This document shows positions 11,815 through 23,117 of a stretch of 64,000 bases of DNA, in pieces (the stretch's first letter is position 1; every line of letters begins with the position of its first letter). The position numbers and the translations under genes are program-made. Location of the stretch: positions 44,887,744 to 44,951,743 of the forward strand of contig OW804096.1 in the NCBI GenBank assembly GCA_942159475.1, read 5' to 3'. The notes beneath the pieces were generated by a model that searched no databases, was not told the origin of the DNA, and worked only from the letters and a program-made list of their open reading frames with translations. Origin of the DNA: Sthenelais limicola (Eukaryota > Annelida > Polychaeta > Phyllodocida > Sigalionidae).

Positions 11815-14800
11815 AGGCGTGGTTGCGTATGCTATTCTTATTCTTTATGCTAACAATTGTCTAACTTAGTCACACTCCAGTTTTTATTAGTGTTTTGCCG
11901 CAGAAAGGACAACAATATATATAAGGCAGGTCAGTATTAGAGTATGCCCTTTTTAACAGCATTTAAGCAGCGACTGAATACTGTTCTGACCTTGAGTTTT
12001 TTTCATTCAATATTTTTGCTTTTATGCTGAAGGCTCGCGGCTGCTGTGACAATGTAGTTATGACTATGTAGCCATGGCAACCATTCCGCCCAACTATATG
12101 CCGCCATTCAGGTAGATACTACTAGTGAATACTGATATCGAAAAAATAGTTTCATCTCTTCTGGTCTGTTTCTATCTTTAGCAACATCAACTAGTGATAT
12201 CATATAAGAGCTGAGTACTTCAGGCGGTCGGGGTAATGGACATAGGGTTTAAGCTTATAAATAGTAGTCTCGTCTCAGGTGTGTGTGCATTGATTGCAGC
12301 TAGGTTAGTTTTCTATCACAAATGGCAGGGAGTGAGGCGATTACTTGCCATGCACATGCAAGATTGCATTCACATGATTGCATCGTCTCACTGTGCTCGA
12401 AAGATTACATTGCTCACATAGAATGCAAGCAAATCTTAAAATTGAGACATCCTAGCATCATTGTATGCGGTTATATGATATCATATACTTGTTGGCTACC
12501 TCTCATGAAGAAATCCTGTTGGAAGTAGCCTGAAGTAAACGGTCATGAATCAACTATTTTATCCTGAAAGTGTTTCTTTCGTTATCAGGCTACACGGGGG
12601 ACTGGTTCTGGGCATGCAGGGGCTAGGGAATAAAAGTAAATTTAACTGATTTGTGCTGGTAGATGGCTTGGGAATGCCTGATCATATGGCCTGCGAGAAC
12701 AAATCAACCTTTTAGTCAAGGAACCTAGTCGAATCATCTCTTTTAGTCTGGAAGATTCCAGCTTTCGGTTCCATTTTATAGTAAAGTCATCGCGAAAATG
12801 TAATAAAGCAACCGTATTGAATGCAAGCATGGTGGAAGTGATTGCTTTCCTCCCCATGCCTGGTAGGCTTTGTTCCTCATCGCGATCTCAAGAGACCATC
12901 CATTCTAGGATGCCCTTTGATTTGGGCATTATGAGATATTCAAGGAAATCTTGGGAAATCGTCACAGGGGAAGAGGCTGTTAAACTTAGGCCAGGCAAAT
13001 GACCAATTCCAATCCAGTGACACCACTGCTCATTCATTGGCCCTTAATTGTCTGTTGGATTGTGGTGTGCGTGTCCCAGTTTATATTTTCCCCGCTATGC
13101 GTTATTCAGTGTATTTTATAACAACACACTACTAAAAATATTGCTGAAAAGTCTGAAATTTCCAGTATACTATATTCTAAGTGGCCCAAATAAATTCTGA
13201 TGAGCAATCTGCTAACAACTATAAGACAGTCGTTTCCATGCAATATTGAAAGCAGGATAGCCAGTCCAAATTGCCATGGCAGTTTGGGAGGGGGTAGCAG
13301 ATGGCTAACCCCGCATGCTATAGTGGTATTATCGGAAATGTCAATTGTGGTTCAATATAATCAAAACGACGATTTCCCCGACGAGCCGAACAAATGACGA
13401 ATGATGATGGGACATACCGCAACTTGTGGAACTTCAGTCAATAAAATTATTTACAAAAAAAAGAAAAAAATGTACATAATGAATAAATGATGGTAGTTTT
13501 AATGTTTTATGTTTCAACTTTATGTTTCAACTCGATATCAAAAGGTTGCAACATATGACATTAAGCAAGAAGCTAACTTTGGAATACTAATTTCTAACTG
13601 ATACTCCATTACCCGTTGATACCATAGACAGAGAAAGCAAAGTGCTTGCGTTAAAATATAAAACTTGGCTTGTTAGTGGACTATAATGAGGAGGCCCTCC
13701 GACATTGTTGCTCCAGCGTGACCTGAGAGGGACAAGACCAAAGATCAAGAAACCATTCAATCATGGACTAACATTTATATTTTATCATTTTCTTTGGCTG
13801 TATAGTTCTTTCGTTGAATCAGCAATACTTAAAATTTTCCTGGCACATAGCAAGAATGTACGCATTTATTTCAGCTATCAAATGAATTATTGATCAATAC
13901 ATTTCTCGAATGGTAGGCTACTACAGATTTATAAGGACAAGAATTAAACGTTTGGACACATGTAAAAGACATACAACAGGCTACAAGACTACAACTTTTT
14001 CATACCCCCCGGCCCCCCTCAAAGCTTGCGAGTTCCCTATTATACACGGTTGTTTTTCTGGTACGCTCAAAGCACTATTGTGTACCTCAGGGAAACATGT
14101 TTTGCAGATGAAAAACATTAGCTCACTACTATAATGCCTAATTCAAGGCTGAAGGCCTGATTCAAAGACAGATCTTATGATTTAGAATGAATACCGAGTA
14201 TGTAGAATCCGTATTTTACTTAAATGGCTCGCATGTCTTCAAACCAACAACTGAATCATGATTTTTGTTGCTACTCAAGAATTAACGAAAACTAACAGCC
14301 TTTCACTGCAAGCTCAAAAACCCCAGTCTCATCAATTATTCAGATACATCCACTTGGCAGTCCTCTGGCATTATGATGAATTAAACAGTATACAATATCT
14401 ACTGCTGTCTGCTTATTCAATTTTGATACATGCCCCATGTCAGAATAGTTCTATAGCAAACATGTTAGAGCCAAACTTTATTGCGGTGTCTCACTTTTTT
14501 GGGTGAGTGAACGGTCTAAAACGTCCATAACACGGTTTTACGGCTCTGAAACACGTTTTCATTAGTGTAGAAACACATCTCCGAGGAGGATTATTTTTCC
14601 CTATGGACATTTTTAAAGGAGAATTTTCAGATGTCTGAAGAATAGAATTTCCCTTTTCTTGTACCATTAGTTCTGTACATAAAGAAAAGTCATTATTTAA
14701 ATAAATTAATTCGTGTCTTGTTTGTGAAGAAGCAAATAATCATTAATATTTTGCATTTCTGCGTATGCTGAAATTCTATATGGTGCGGTGGTTTCACTAA

Positions 14801-15520
14801 TAAATTATCACTCAGTTTCGCTAGTCTTTTTTATTGGAAAAATTGAAATATAAAATAGCAGTAGGCCTATACCATATTGGTCACTTAACTCTGGTGGATC
14901 AAATAATGTGCTAGTTTCTATAGCTGAAAATGCACCTTTAAACAAAGGATGTGCCTCGTTGTATGACGGTTTTTCATCTGATACGAAGAACGAACATTTC
15001 TTTACCTTTATTGCCATCTAGTATCGGTTTGAACACAACAACCCAATATATATATACATAGACTTTGAACTAGTTATCGATTGGGTGGAGTTAAAAACAA
15101 ACCATCATTTTTACTTTTAGCCATGAGTTATCAGTAATGTCGTATATGATATTAATGCAAAACATGCGATGTAGACTTATTGAATAAATTACAATGACCT
15201 AGACCTCAGATCATAATCATGAATGGCGCAAATACCAGGGTGATTATTCCCCAAATTATACCAAAACAGTATTATCTATTTGTTGTAATGTGGGTTGGCA
15301 AACGTTATCGCAGAAATGTGTGCCGTAAATTTAGACTTTGCTGCTATTTGGCTTGGTTAATCTATATGAAATGACGTGGAGTCGGAAAATCAATCCATCT
15401 TGGAAGTATATACTTTTTTCAGTTATTATTCATGACCTGTATACTGTTTGTAGCATAGTATGTCTTAGTCTAGTCTGTTACATCAAATGGACGCACTATT
15501 ATTATTATATATAGGGGAAT
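11815..15520. other. Long stretch with no recognisable gene
   Basis: AT-rich. The plus-strand frame 14258-14506 (82 codons) reaches a GG|GTGAGT donor and reads moderately protein-like, but it has no domain and no upstream support. Nothing else stands out. Confidence 0.4.
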
Positions 15521-15523
15521 CAA

Positions 15524-15568
15524 ATGGCGGAGTGGCAGTTATGCTGCGAGAACGCGTTTGGGAATCAA
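15524..15568 (+). CDS. Candidate first coding exon (unknown gene)
   Basis: Seen: ATGGCGGAG start opening MAEWQLCCENAFGNQ, exactly 15 codons, into a GTGAGT donor (phase 0). A TATATA run lies about 15 bp upstream, which is too close for a normal TATA-to-ATG distance unless the leader is very short. The same bases include a TGGCGGAGTGG string matching a Pol III A box, so a tRNA-derived SINE head is the main alternative; no clean B box follows. The next exon was not found. Confidence 0.35.
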
Positions 15569-16805
15569 GTGAGTGAGTAATCGGATCTGAATATTATGTT
15601 TCTTAGGCTATAGAAAACTCTTTACCATCCCCTGGTCGTAGGTTTAGGTGGAGAATACAATCCCCACTCGGGTGCATTATAAAAAGATCCAAGTAGCAGC
15701 AATTTACTTCTTGTGCTGCAGGGGAATGCACGGTCCCTTTTGTACCCTTAGGATTGATTCTTGCCCACCAACGACCCCTTGTAAATTATAGGCTATTTAC
15801 AGTGTGATAGGAGAGATTTACTTGGCTCGCGGCCATTGCCTCCACGGCGAGACATCTATGTTGTCAGTACCTTCCCCATATTCAATGATATTGTCGGCAC
15901 TCTATATTGTATGTGTATGATAATAGAAACTTTTAAATAAGAGTAGAAACTTTCAATAAAGAGCTCAGATATTCCTGTTCTAGGAATGTGAAACGACCCC
16001 AAAACACTGCCATGCATTATAATTGTATGCTGTGTTATAGAAGACTATGGTAAAAGGTCGTTTCCTATGTATATCTTTGCACCAAAGGCCAAGGATATAT
16101 GGGCCTTCATAAGGCTTTTGGGATAATTATCTGAGGTTTATTCCAGGGCCTCCTTGCCTGACTAATCTTCTGGGTCAATTTAGATAAGATACACTGCACA
16201 TAGACACATATATAGATGCTGATGGCTAACATATCGGTAAATTATTATTAATCAAAATTGTCATGAGAGATATTATTTTATTTGCTGTTACAACTCACTC
16301 ATTCCTCCACTGATTATATCTAAATTACATACTCAGCTATAAGAGAAGCCGCTCATTCTGAATATGGGTGTTATTCTTTGCAATCCGCAGCCACTCAAGG
16401 ACAGTTCAGAGTTTTATTTTAAAATAGTTTCATTGATTTGGATTAAATAATACAAAATGAATTCATTAACCATTTTATGATCAATATGGGAATCTATGCC
16501 TCTAATTCATTTAGAGGCACTAGGAAAAGACCAGCTTCATGAGCTAACTTTACTCCCCGTAAAACAATGTTTAAAATGGTCTTAATGGCGACCATGATGT
16601 AAATGTTAGTTAATGGGAGAGACAGCGAGAGGAGTAGAAATCCTCCGGGAAAGCTAGGTTTGAGAGAGTTGAAATGTACGGAGACAAAAGATGAGCTGGA
16701 CAAACAATGAAATACAGTAGAGACCCGCTCAGGCGACCAACTAGCAGGATATGCATAGCGGGATGGTCTTATAATTTTAATGTATCTCCTAGCTCATTGC
16801 GACTA
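15569..16805. other. No gene seen
   Basis: AT-rich. A good acceptor (a pyrimidine tract then TGCTGCAG near 15721) is followed by only nine open codons in phase with the 15524 exon, so it is not called. Confidence 0.4.
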
Positions 16806-16992
16806 TAAGCCAAACTTAATCACGGGTAGACTCTGTAATATGTGTCTGAGTATAGTTATGTATAATATGTTTAAACTTTAAAGCTCTCCAAAGAAGATTA
16901 AGCCAAACTTAATCACGGGCGGACTCTGTAATATGGTGCCTGAGTATAGTTATGTATAATATGTTTAAACTTTAAAGCTCTTCAAAGATGAT
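16806..16992 (+). repeat. Tandem duplication, two 93-94-bp units
   Basis: Two head-to-tail copies starting TAAGCCAAACTTAATCACGG at 16806 and 16899. They differ by a handful of substitutions and one inserted base. High identity suggests a recent local duplication. No coding content. Confidence 0.92.
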
Positions 16993-17590
16993 GAATTTTC
17001 TCTTGGACTTTTTATCATAAATTATGCATAGTCTGAGATTAGAGGCATATCCTCGGATATATTTATAAGGTCAATACTGGCTTAATCAATGATGCCATCC
17101 ACAGAAAGTCATGCTATACCTAAAGGCATTGAAATGCCTGGTAAACTCCTAGCCCGGGTATTGCAGAGGAAAGGAACTAGTGTTCTAACTATGGCATTTG
17201 GGATCTCCGAATCTCGGATGAGCAACATATATAGTATGTAATACATCAGGTAAGAAACATCTGTCATAAATTACGCAGTTATCAGGAGAATATACCATAC
17301 CAGACAGCCTCTTTTAGTCAGCAAATGCTGGTCAAATTGGAGATAACTCGGTCAAACTGGAGGTTTCTGACAAGATTCACCACCGGAGGCAAATAGACGA
17401 GAGGCAATAGCATCCAATAGGTTGGCTTGCAAGAGCTCCTATGACACGTTCCAATGCTCACCCAGGACCAGAAAACCCGTTAGATCTACATGTAATATAC
17501 TACTCGAGTTTGTTGTGAAGGGAAAGACGTGTACACAAGTTTTCTTACGTCTGTCTTGCAACAAGGTGTTGTGACCCTGCCAAAGACAAG

Positions 17591-17845
17591 ATGGTCGCTG
17601 GATCATGTTTTCTCATTTCTTTACATTGTAATCGTGCAATACTAAAAATAGAGTTGCCAACTGCTCATGTTATGCTAAATAAGTTAAAAGGAACCAGAGA
17701 CTTCGGAGTACAAAGTGGATGTTCAGATATCTCAATCCCCACTATGGTAACTAACTGGTTTGGCTGGAAGTTTCTGACCTCCTATTTCCGCACTGGAATA
17801 TCTGACGGTTTACTGAGTGGCATCAGTGTACAAAGGGTGTTCTGA
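17591..17845 (+). pseudogene. Possible transposase relic
   Basis: An 84-codon frame contains HVMLNKLKGTRDFG, then GCSDISIPTMVTNWFGWKFL. The layout (LxxLK, a short helix, then S-x-x-T-V-x-x-x-x-W) is reminiscent of the helix-turn-helix region ahead of the catalytic core in DDE_Tnp_4/Harbinger-type transposases. No catalytic acidic residues are seen and downstream frames are broken. Inference only. Confidence 0.22.
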
Positions 17846-18027
17846 CAAAGTACTGAACATCACCTGTTCCCCTTTTAATGTCATAACCATGGATGAATGC
17901 ACTGGAAGTGGAACACATCATACGATACAGATGTAACTCAGCCAGATTATATATGAACTATTAAACAGCTCCCCACAGAGGGGCATGAGCTGGCAGAACC
18001 GAAGACCAAAATATAAACAAGGCCATG

Positions 18028-18378
18028 ATGATATACATTATATAAATATAGCAAGAATGCCCCATATAAATTTATAGATACCCATTGTGAAGATCCAAAA
18101 GAACAGCCGTATTACATTCTTTGTGGACAACCAGAAACTATGAAATTCAACAAAATGCGAGGTTTTTTGCCTCTACTGTCACATAGATGTCTTGAGGGTC
18201 ATGAATAGAGCCCCAAAACCTGGACCTATACAGAATTGCTGAGGACGAGTGAAGCTATAAGGTTAAACCCATATCTCTGTCTAGCATGGGGTTATATTCA
18301 TTTCAAGCAAGGGTCTGAGTTGTATAGTACCGTTAGTGCTTACCACGTCGAACTGCATGATGAGGCCTTGGCTTGATG
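18028..18378 (+). pseudogene. Degenerate coding-like stretch with one internal stop
   Basis: About 117 codons are open except for one TAG (near 18208). The read-out is protein-like: EDPKEQPYYILCGQPETMKF before the stop, then TWTYTELLRTSEAIRLNPYL. It lies just downstream of the possible transposase relic and could belong to the same dead element. Family not recognised. It overlaps the opposite-strand exon candidate at 18344-18407, so at most one of the two is real. Confidence 0.22.
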
Positions 18379-18407
18379 GCCTGTGCCCGGGAGTCGTTTC
18401 CGTCCAT
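18344..18407 (-). CDS. Candidate short first exon (unknown gene)
   Basis: The minus-strand ATG opens MDGNDSRAQAIKPRPHHAV followed by two arginines, 21 codons plus one base, and ends at CGTG|GTAAGC. It is GC-rich relative to its surroundings. It conflicts with the plus-strand open stretch over the same bases, so confidence is low. A second minus frame immediately upstream (18408-18605) starts with a signal-peptide-like hydrophobic run but ends in a stop right before this ATG. Confidence 0.25.
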
Positions 18408-18799
18408 CTAGACAATATCATCAACTTGGCCTGGACCTTTGATCAACATGCTTACAACCTGATGTGACGGCTTTTCTTCCTCTTCAATAACAACCTGTGA
18501 GCCAGCCATTTGACTTGTTGGATTGCAGCTGGGGACAATAGATGTAACCGTAGATGGATACATGAGTAAACTAATTATAATTAGCATGGAAGAAGTGAAA
18601 GCCACATGCTACCCGTTTGTCTCTTGTCAGTAACGATAAAAGTATCGACAGTGACAGATTTTCAGACCGATAATTGAGAGCCCATTATAGTGTGTAAAGC
18701 TATATCTTACAGTTAATATGGTATTTAACCCTTAGACTAATTTACATAAAGGATCGACCTTGTAACATTGGTCTGATTTGTAAAGTAGCTTTCCACTTA

Positions 18800-19114
18800 T
18801 ACATAGATTTCACATGACGTCACCCAGTAGGCTGGGGTATCACGGTAGCCGCCATGTCTCGGGTCATCGCTATGCTTGCCGCCTATGGCGGGGGTATCAA
18901 AACAAAGTTGATAAACCTCACAAGACAGGATAGTTGGGTAATACTACACTAAAGGCAGGTTATCTAACCTATCAAGAAGATATTATTGAGGCAGATGAAA
19001 ACTGGTAAAAGTTAAAACGGCCAGAAAACGGTATTTTCAAGTATCGCAGTATACATAGGCATCTAACTAGACCCCAGACATGGCGAGGGCCGTGACGTCA
19101 GTGAAATCTATGTA
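18800..19114. mobile_element. Non-autonomous TIR element (MITE), 315 bp
   Basis: The two ends are inverted copies: TACATAGATTTCAC then TGACGTCAC on the left, and GTGACGTCA then GTGAAATCTATGTA on the right, one base apart in spacing. The similarity extends inward through a CGCCATGTCT block on both sides. TA flanks both ends (18798-18799 and 19115-19116); because the termini are TA-rich, a TATA duplication is equally possible. No ORF. Each end carries the perfect cAMP-response palindrome TGACGTCA. Confidence 0.82.
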
Positions 19115-19116
19115 TA

Positions 19117-21001
19117 CTTGCTACTCGATCAGTCACTAGTAGTACATCCTATTTAATTCATGTGTGAAATTACTGGAAAATAAAACAGTGCATCGATCAT
19201 TGGAGGACAGGATATTGGTGTAGGAATGTTGCCTACAATATCATGGCTCAAATAAACTTAAAAAAAGGTAAACGCCTCAAGCAGCCTGTCTAATTGGGAA
19301 TACTAAAATAAAGACAAAGCACGAAGCGATAAATATACATACAGTAAACAGTACCGTCCTAACAAAAGTATAGATAGAACAGCACTAAGTAGAAGTACTA
19401 CATCATGGGAATTGAACGTCTTATAATGCAGGATTGGTTGGTAGGGATCTTAAAGTTAAACGCCTTTCATGGTTGCGGTTAGTGTTTAAAAAAATAACAT
19501 CAATACTATATGGCGCTACTTAATGTACCGAGTAGAACATATTACCTCGTGATCCCCCTGGGACGGAACTGGCAACTTGTACCATCTCTAGTCTGCTTTT
19601 ACTCATTGTTATGAAGAGGTTTTTTCTCTCTTATATTAATATCGGTGAAACAATCAGTTTCCATGCGTTGGTTGCGCACCGGATATGATGGGAAGTAGTT
19701 ATAGGATAGGTCGTTTAGCCCTAGTCTATAACTACCATGGGATCACATTGACAACAAGGAAATGCTCTCAAAAGATAAATTTGTAGCCTAGAAATATTTG
19801 TCCACTATTTATGCTCTATTCAGATTAATTCAGAGAGTCGCACTTATTATCTCTAATATAATATCGAATCCTGGACAGGCGACAGTAGCTATATACAAAG
19901 CTGAAACATAAGAAATGCTTTCTTGTTAAGCCTTGGGTTAATTACCACTGTATACATTTTGGATACGACGATTTTCTAGTTCCACGAAAAAAGCCAAAAG
20001 ATCGGATTCTCCATCCATTGATGATAAAGCAGGCATGGTAGATATGGGTGTAAGGCTAGAGTAGAAACAGTTTTGGTCATTGATATTCACCATCAATATG
20101 ATGATGTCAATGGTTGTCAAGAATTGTGAATTTATCTTCATGCTAAAATTTCTATCCTATTGGACTCAATGAAAATGGGCTAAGGAGTGTAATCGACAAG
20201 GTAATCCTGTGGCAAATCATTGCATTTGAAATAGCGACAACTCTGAATGAATTCCAAAGACAATTTGGGTGAATTATTACTGAAATGTCTCATCAAAATG
20301 GCCTGTGCATGTTGGACGAGGAAGGGGCGGGGTGGGGATTGATATGCTGCATGATAATGTGCATTTTTCACTACAAGCAACATGGTCGCGGCTCGACAAA
20401 TCAGGCGGTATGGGGTGCGCACACTAACATGCGATGCGCTTTGCGATAGACCTTTGCGATGAGGGTGCTAATACTAGGTCTTGATTGAAAAAGTCCATTG
20501 CAATGTGCATCGCGGAAGACTTTTGGGATGACCTGCTCTGCAATAGAGATTTGTGATAGAGCATTTGTGACAGCAATCCAATATAGTGATAATAGCAATA
20601 TCAAGGTCACATCTGTCCCCTCAGTAGTTCTTATTGGTTGAAACGCATCACTTACTTTCCCGCCCATGTGGCTTACTGCAATGTGGCACTGCTATAACAC
20701 TTTGTACACACGTCTAGCAGTTCTGACCCAGTACATAGAGCTCTATACACTCCTTTTCTCTGGCAAAAAGTCAAGCGATGTCAAGTCCACCATTCCTATC
20801 TCTTGAACGAAAGTCCAATAAGAAATAATATATTTTACCAGATATATCTTATTGTATCGCATATTCAGATTTGTCCTGGATCTAAGAAAGTAAATACATG
20901 GTCGCAGTATAAATCCCCATGTCTGCTACCGCGGCCGCCTGGGGAACGCCTGGGGAACACATGTGCTGCGCTGCAAATACCACAATGTCACAGTATGTAT
21001 G
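19117..21001. other. No gene seen
   Basis: AT-rich. Around 20400-20660 the motif TTGCGAT/GCGATG recurs several times, and two minus-strand frames (20180-20422 and 20401-20667) are open there. They have no domain I can recognise, and the repeated motif suggests an old repeat rather than a gene. Confidence 0.4.
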
Positions 21002-21085
21002 TATACATATTGTTTATTTGCAGTATATGATAATACAGTAGGCCTATGTATATTATTTATTTGCAGTATATGAAAATACAGTTTT
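21002..21085 (+). repeat. Tandem duplication, two 42-bp units
   Basis: The segment ending TTATTTGCAGTATATGA is present twice with a 42-bp period (cores at 21014-21039 and 21056-21081), differing at a few positions. Confidence 0.85.
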
Positions 21086-21850
21086 TAATTAACAATATTT
21101 AATAACAATGATCTACTCTGGGAAGGGGTGCCCCCCTTCTATGGCAGCTATAGTTCTTCAAGGGGGTCCCTAGGGAATAATGACCAACATTTCGGGCCTT
21201 CTGGTGCACTGTCGGTACATAATCCCGAGTAGAAGCTGAGGTATCATGTCTCAACAGTGCCCCAGCAATATCATTTAATCATTTTAGTCTAAGCTGATTA
21301 TATTCCCTATACTAGGACCGTTCAGGGGGAATTATAGTAGGTCGACCGGCTAGCCGCGACAATGGACAGGGGCCTTAATAAGACGTGATATCAATACATC
21401 TTCATGGGAATGTGTATACTGTGTCCCTACTGCTCATTATCATGGTGTTAATTGACATGTTTATTTCAACCATCCACATTTATATTCTAATTTACCAGTG
21501 ACGCGGTGATGAAATCACCAGTTCCGTTCAATTTAGTCGCAAAAATGCATGTTTTTATTATGGAAAGCCGTTTGAAACTACCGCTTTGTCGCCGACAATA
21601 TCGGAAATCGCTATAGGTTTAACATAGCGACATTTGAAATATCGGAAAAATGAGCGGAAATTTTTGCGACGTACCAGCCGATATTTCTACTACGTCGGCC
21701 GATGTTTTTTAAAATGATTTTATTTGTCGGTGGACATTTTTTGTTAGCGGTAACTTTTCGAAAATGACCTTGGCTTTTAGGATTTGTACATTTATTTGTT
21801 ATCATTGCTACTGATTTATGATCATTTATTGATATTTTTTGGTGATTATT

Positions 21851-21893
21851 AATTATCGTGGGGAAGGTAAATATCAATGTTAAATAATATGGA
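21851..21893 (+). repeat. Left copy of a 43-bp direct repeat
   Basis: Matches 22417-22459 with three substitutions (core GAAGGTAAATATCAAT then TTAAATAATATGGA). The two copies bracket the segment containing the Gypsy-like fragment. Confidence 0.88.
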
Positions 21894-21930
21894 ATTCGAT
21901 TAGCTGGATCGGGATGAATTCCATCCTTGC

Positions 21931-22197
21931 CTACAATTGCCTACAAGAACATTTCTCTTTCTTGAATTTTATATTGGCTTTGGCAAACGCAGAAAATACA
22001 TTTTTAATGTCCCTTTTTGCGAGGATATACAATGGTTTCCTTATGTGGCTAAAATTTGGAATGAATACCCTGTAAGAATTAGCAAGACCTGCAAATGAAT
22101 GCACCTGCTTCACCGATTTGGGTTGGGGGAATGATCGTAAGGCATTAATAAATGGGTGATAATTATTGATTGATATAAATATAATGAGGTTACACAA
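21931..22197 (-). pseudogene. Ty3/Gypsy reverse-transcriptase fragment, scrambled order
   Basis: The minus frame contains the hallmark of the Ty3/Gypsy RT-to-RNase H linker: LRSFPQPKSVKQVHSFAGL, then a Y-R-x-F-I-P-N-F-S block, then I-x-K-P-L. Right after it comes a FAKANIKFKKEKCS motif. In intact Gypsy pol that motif lies before the linker, around the RT thumb region. The order is thus reversed relative to the family, and the frame stops shortly after. This is a dead, rearranged fragment with no gag, integrase or LTR nearby. Confidence 0.75.
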
Positions 22198-22416
22198 TGT
22201 TACGCAATGTTACATAACAAGAACAATAGCAACAATAACATAAATAAAGCCTAACAAATAAATCAAGTTTCGTCACAAAAGTAAACATACATACACATTC
22301 AATTATTGTCTATATATTAGCCTATATCAAATACGTTTCCAACGTGTGAGTACTACCGGGTATAGCTCTGCTCAAACAGACTAAATATGTAATCTATTCG
22401 GATTAATGATTTAACT

Positions 22417-22459
22417 AATTATCATGGCGAAGGTAAATATCAATATTAAATAATATGGA
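22417..22459 (+). repeat. Right copy of the 43-bp direct repeat
   Basis: Partner of 21851-21893, 566 bp downstream. It could mark a duplication that accompanied insertion of the intervening Gypsy-bearing segment. Confidence 0.88.
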
Positions 22460-23117
22460 GATCGTCATTCAGACACTCTTTAGGCTTATTTCTACCAAGA
22501 AATATTTTAACAATATACACAATTATTATGAAATCTTTCTCAAATGTGATTTGCAACTTGCTGATTAGTTAGTTGCGATACTTATAAACATTGTTTGAAT
22601 AATATATATTATAATGCCATTTCTGATATATTGTAGCCAGATGGAGAAATAGTGTCATGTCAAGAAATAAGAAATCAATATATGGTAGGCCTTTAAGGTG
22701 GTCATTTTTCGACAGAATAGAAAGATTTGCCTCCCTTGGAGAAAATCATTTGTGCTATACAGATTTTTCCAAGTGTTTTCTTGTTAACATATGTTTCTAT
22801 CTCCTTGCATCAACCAATCAAGCTATTGGCCCAGTTTATTTATATAATAATAATGTACATGCATGTATGTATAATGCATACATGCATGTAATACTTTCTG
22901 ATGTCCGCCTACTTGTCCGAGGAATCGGGGAAGTGAGCGGTATTTCCCGACGCGTTTTTTTTCTGTTACCGAGGATGTCGGTGTACTAAACTAAAGGTCG
23001 GAAAATTGCCGAAGTAGTCGGCCGACTAGCAGTACATTTGGAGGATTGTACCGACTTTATCGGATAATCGGCCGATAGTATCGTCGCTAAGGCGGTACTT
23101 TCAAACGGCTTTCCATA

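Larger units (their letters stand above)
21561..23115. mobile_element. TIR DNA element of 1,555 bp
   Basis: The left end at 21561-21604 and right end at 23072-23115 form 44-bp inverted repeats with only a few mismatches, beginning TGGAAAGCCGTTTGAAA. TA flanks the element on both sides (21559-21560, 23116-23117), as in Tc1/mariner-like insertion; a 3-bp TWA site cannot be excluded. Both ends contain repeated CGGCCGA/CCGATA blocks. There is no transposase, so it is non-autonomous. A Ty3/Gypsy fragment and a pair of direct repeats sit inside it. Confidence 0.86.

Noticed and set aside
21611..21877. 88-codon minus-strand frame
   Set aside because: Lies entirely inside the TIR element's non-coding subterminal region and has no transposase motif.
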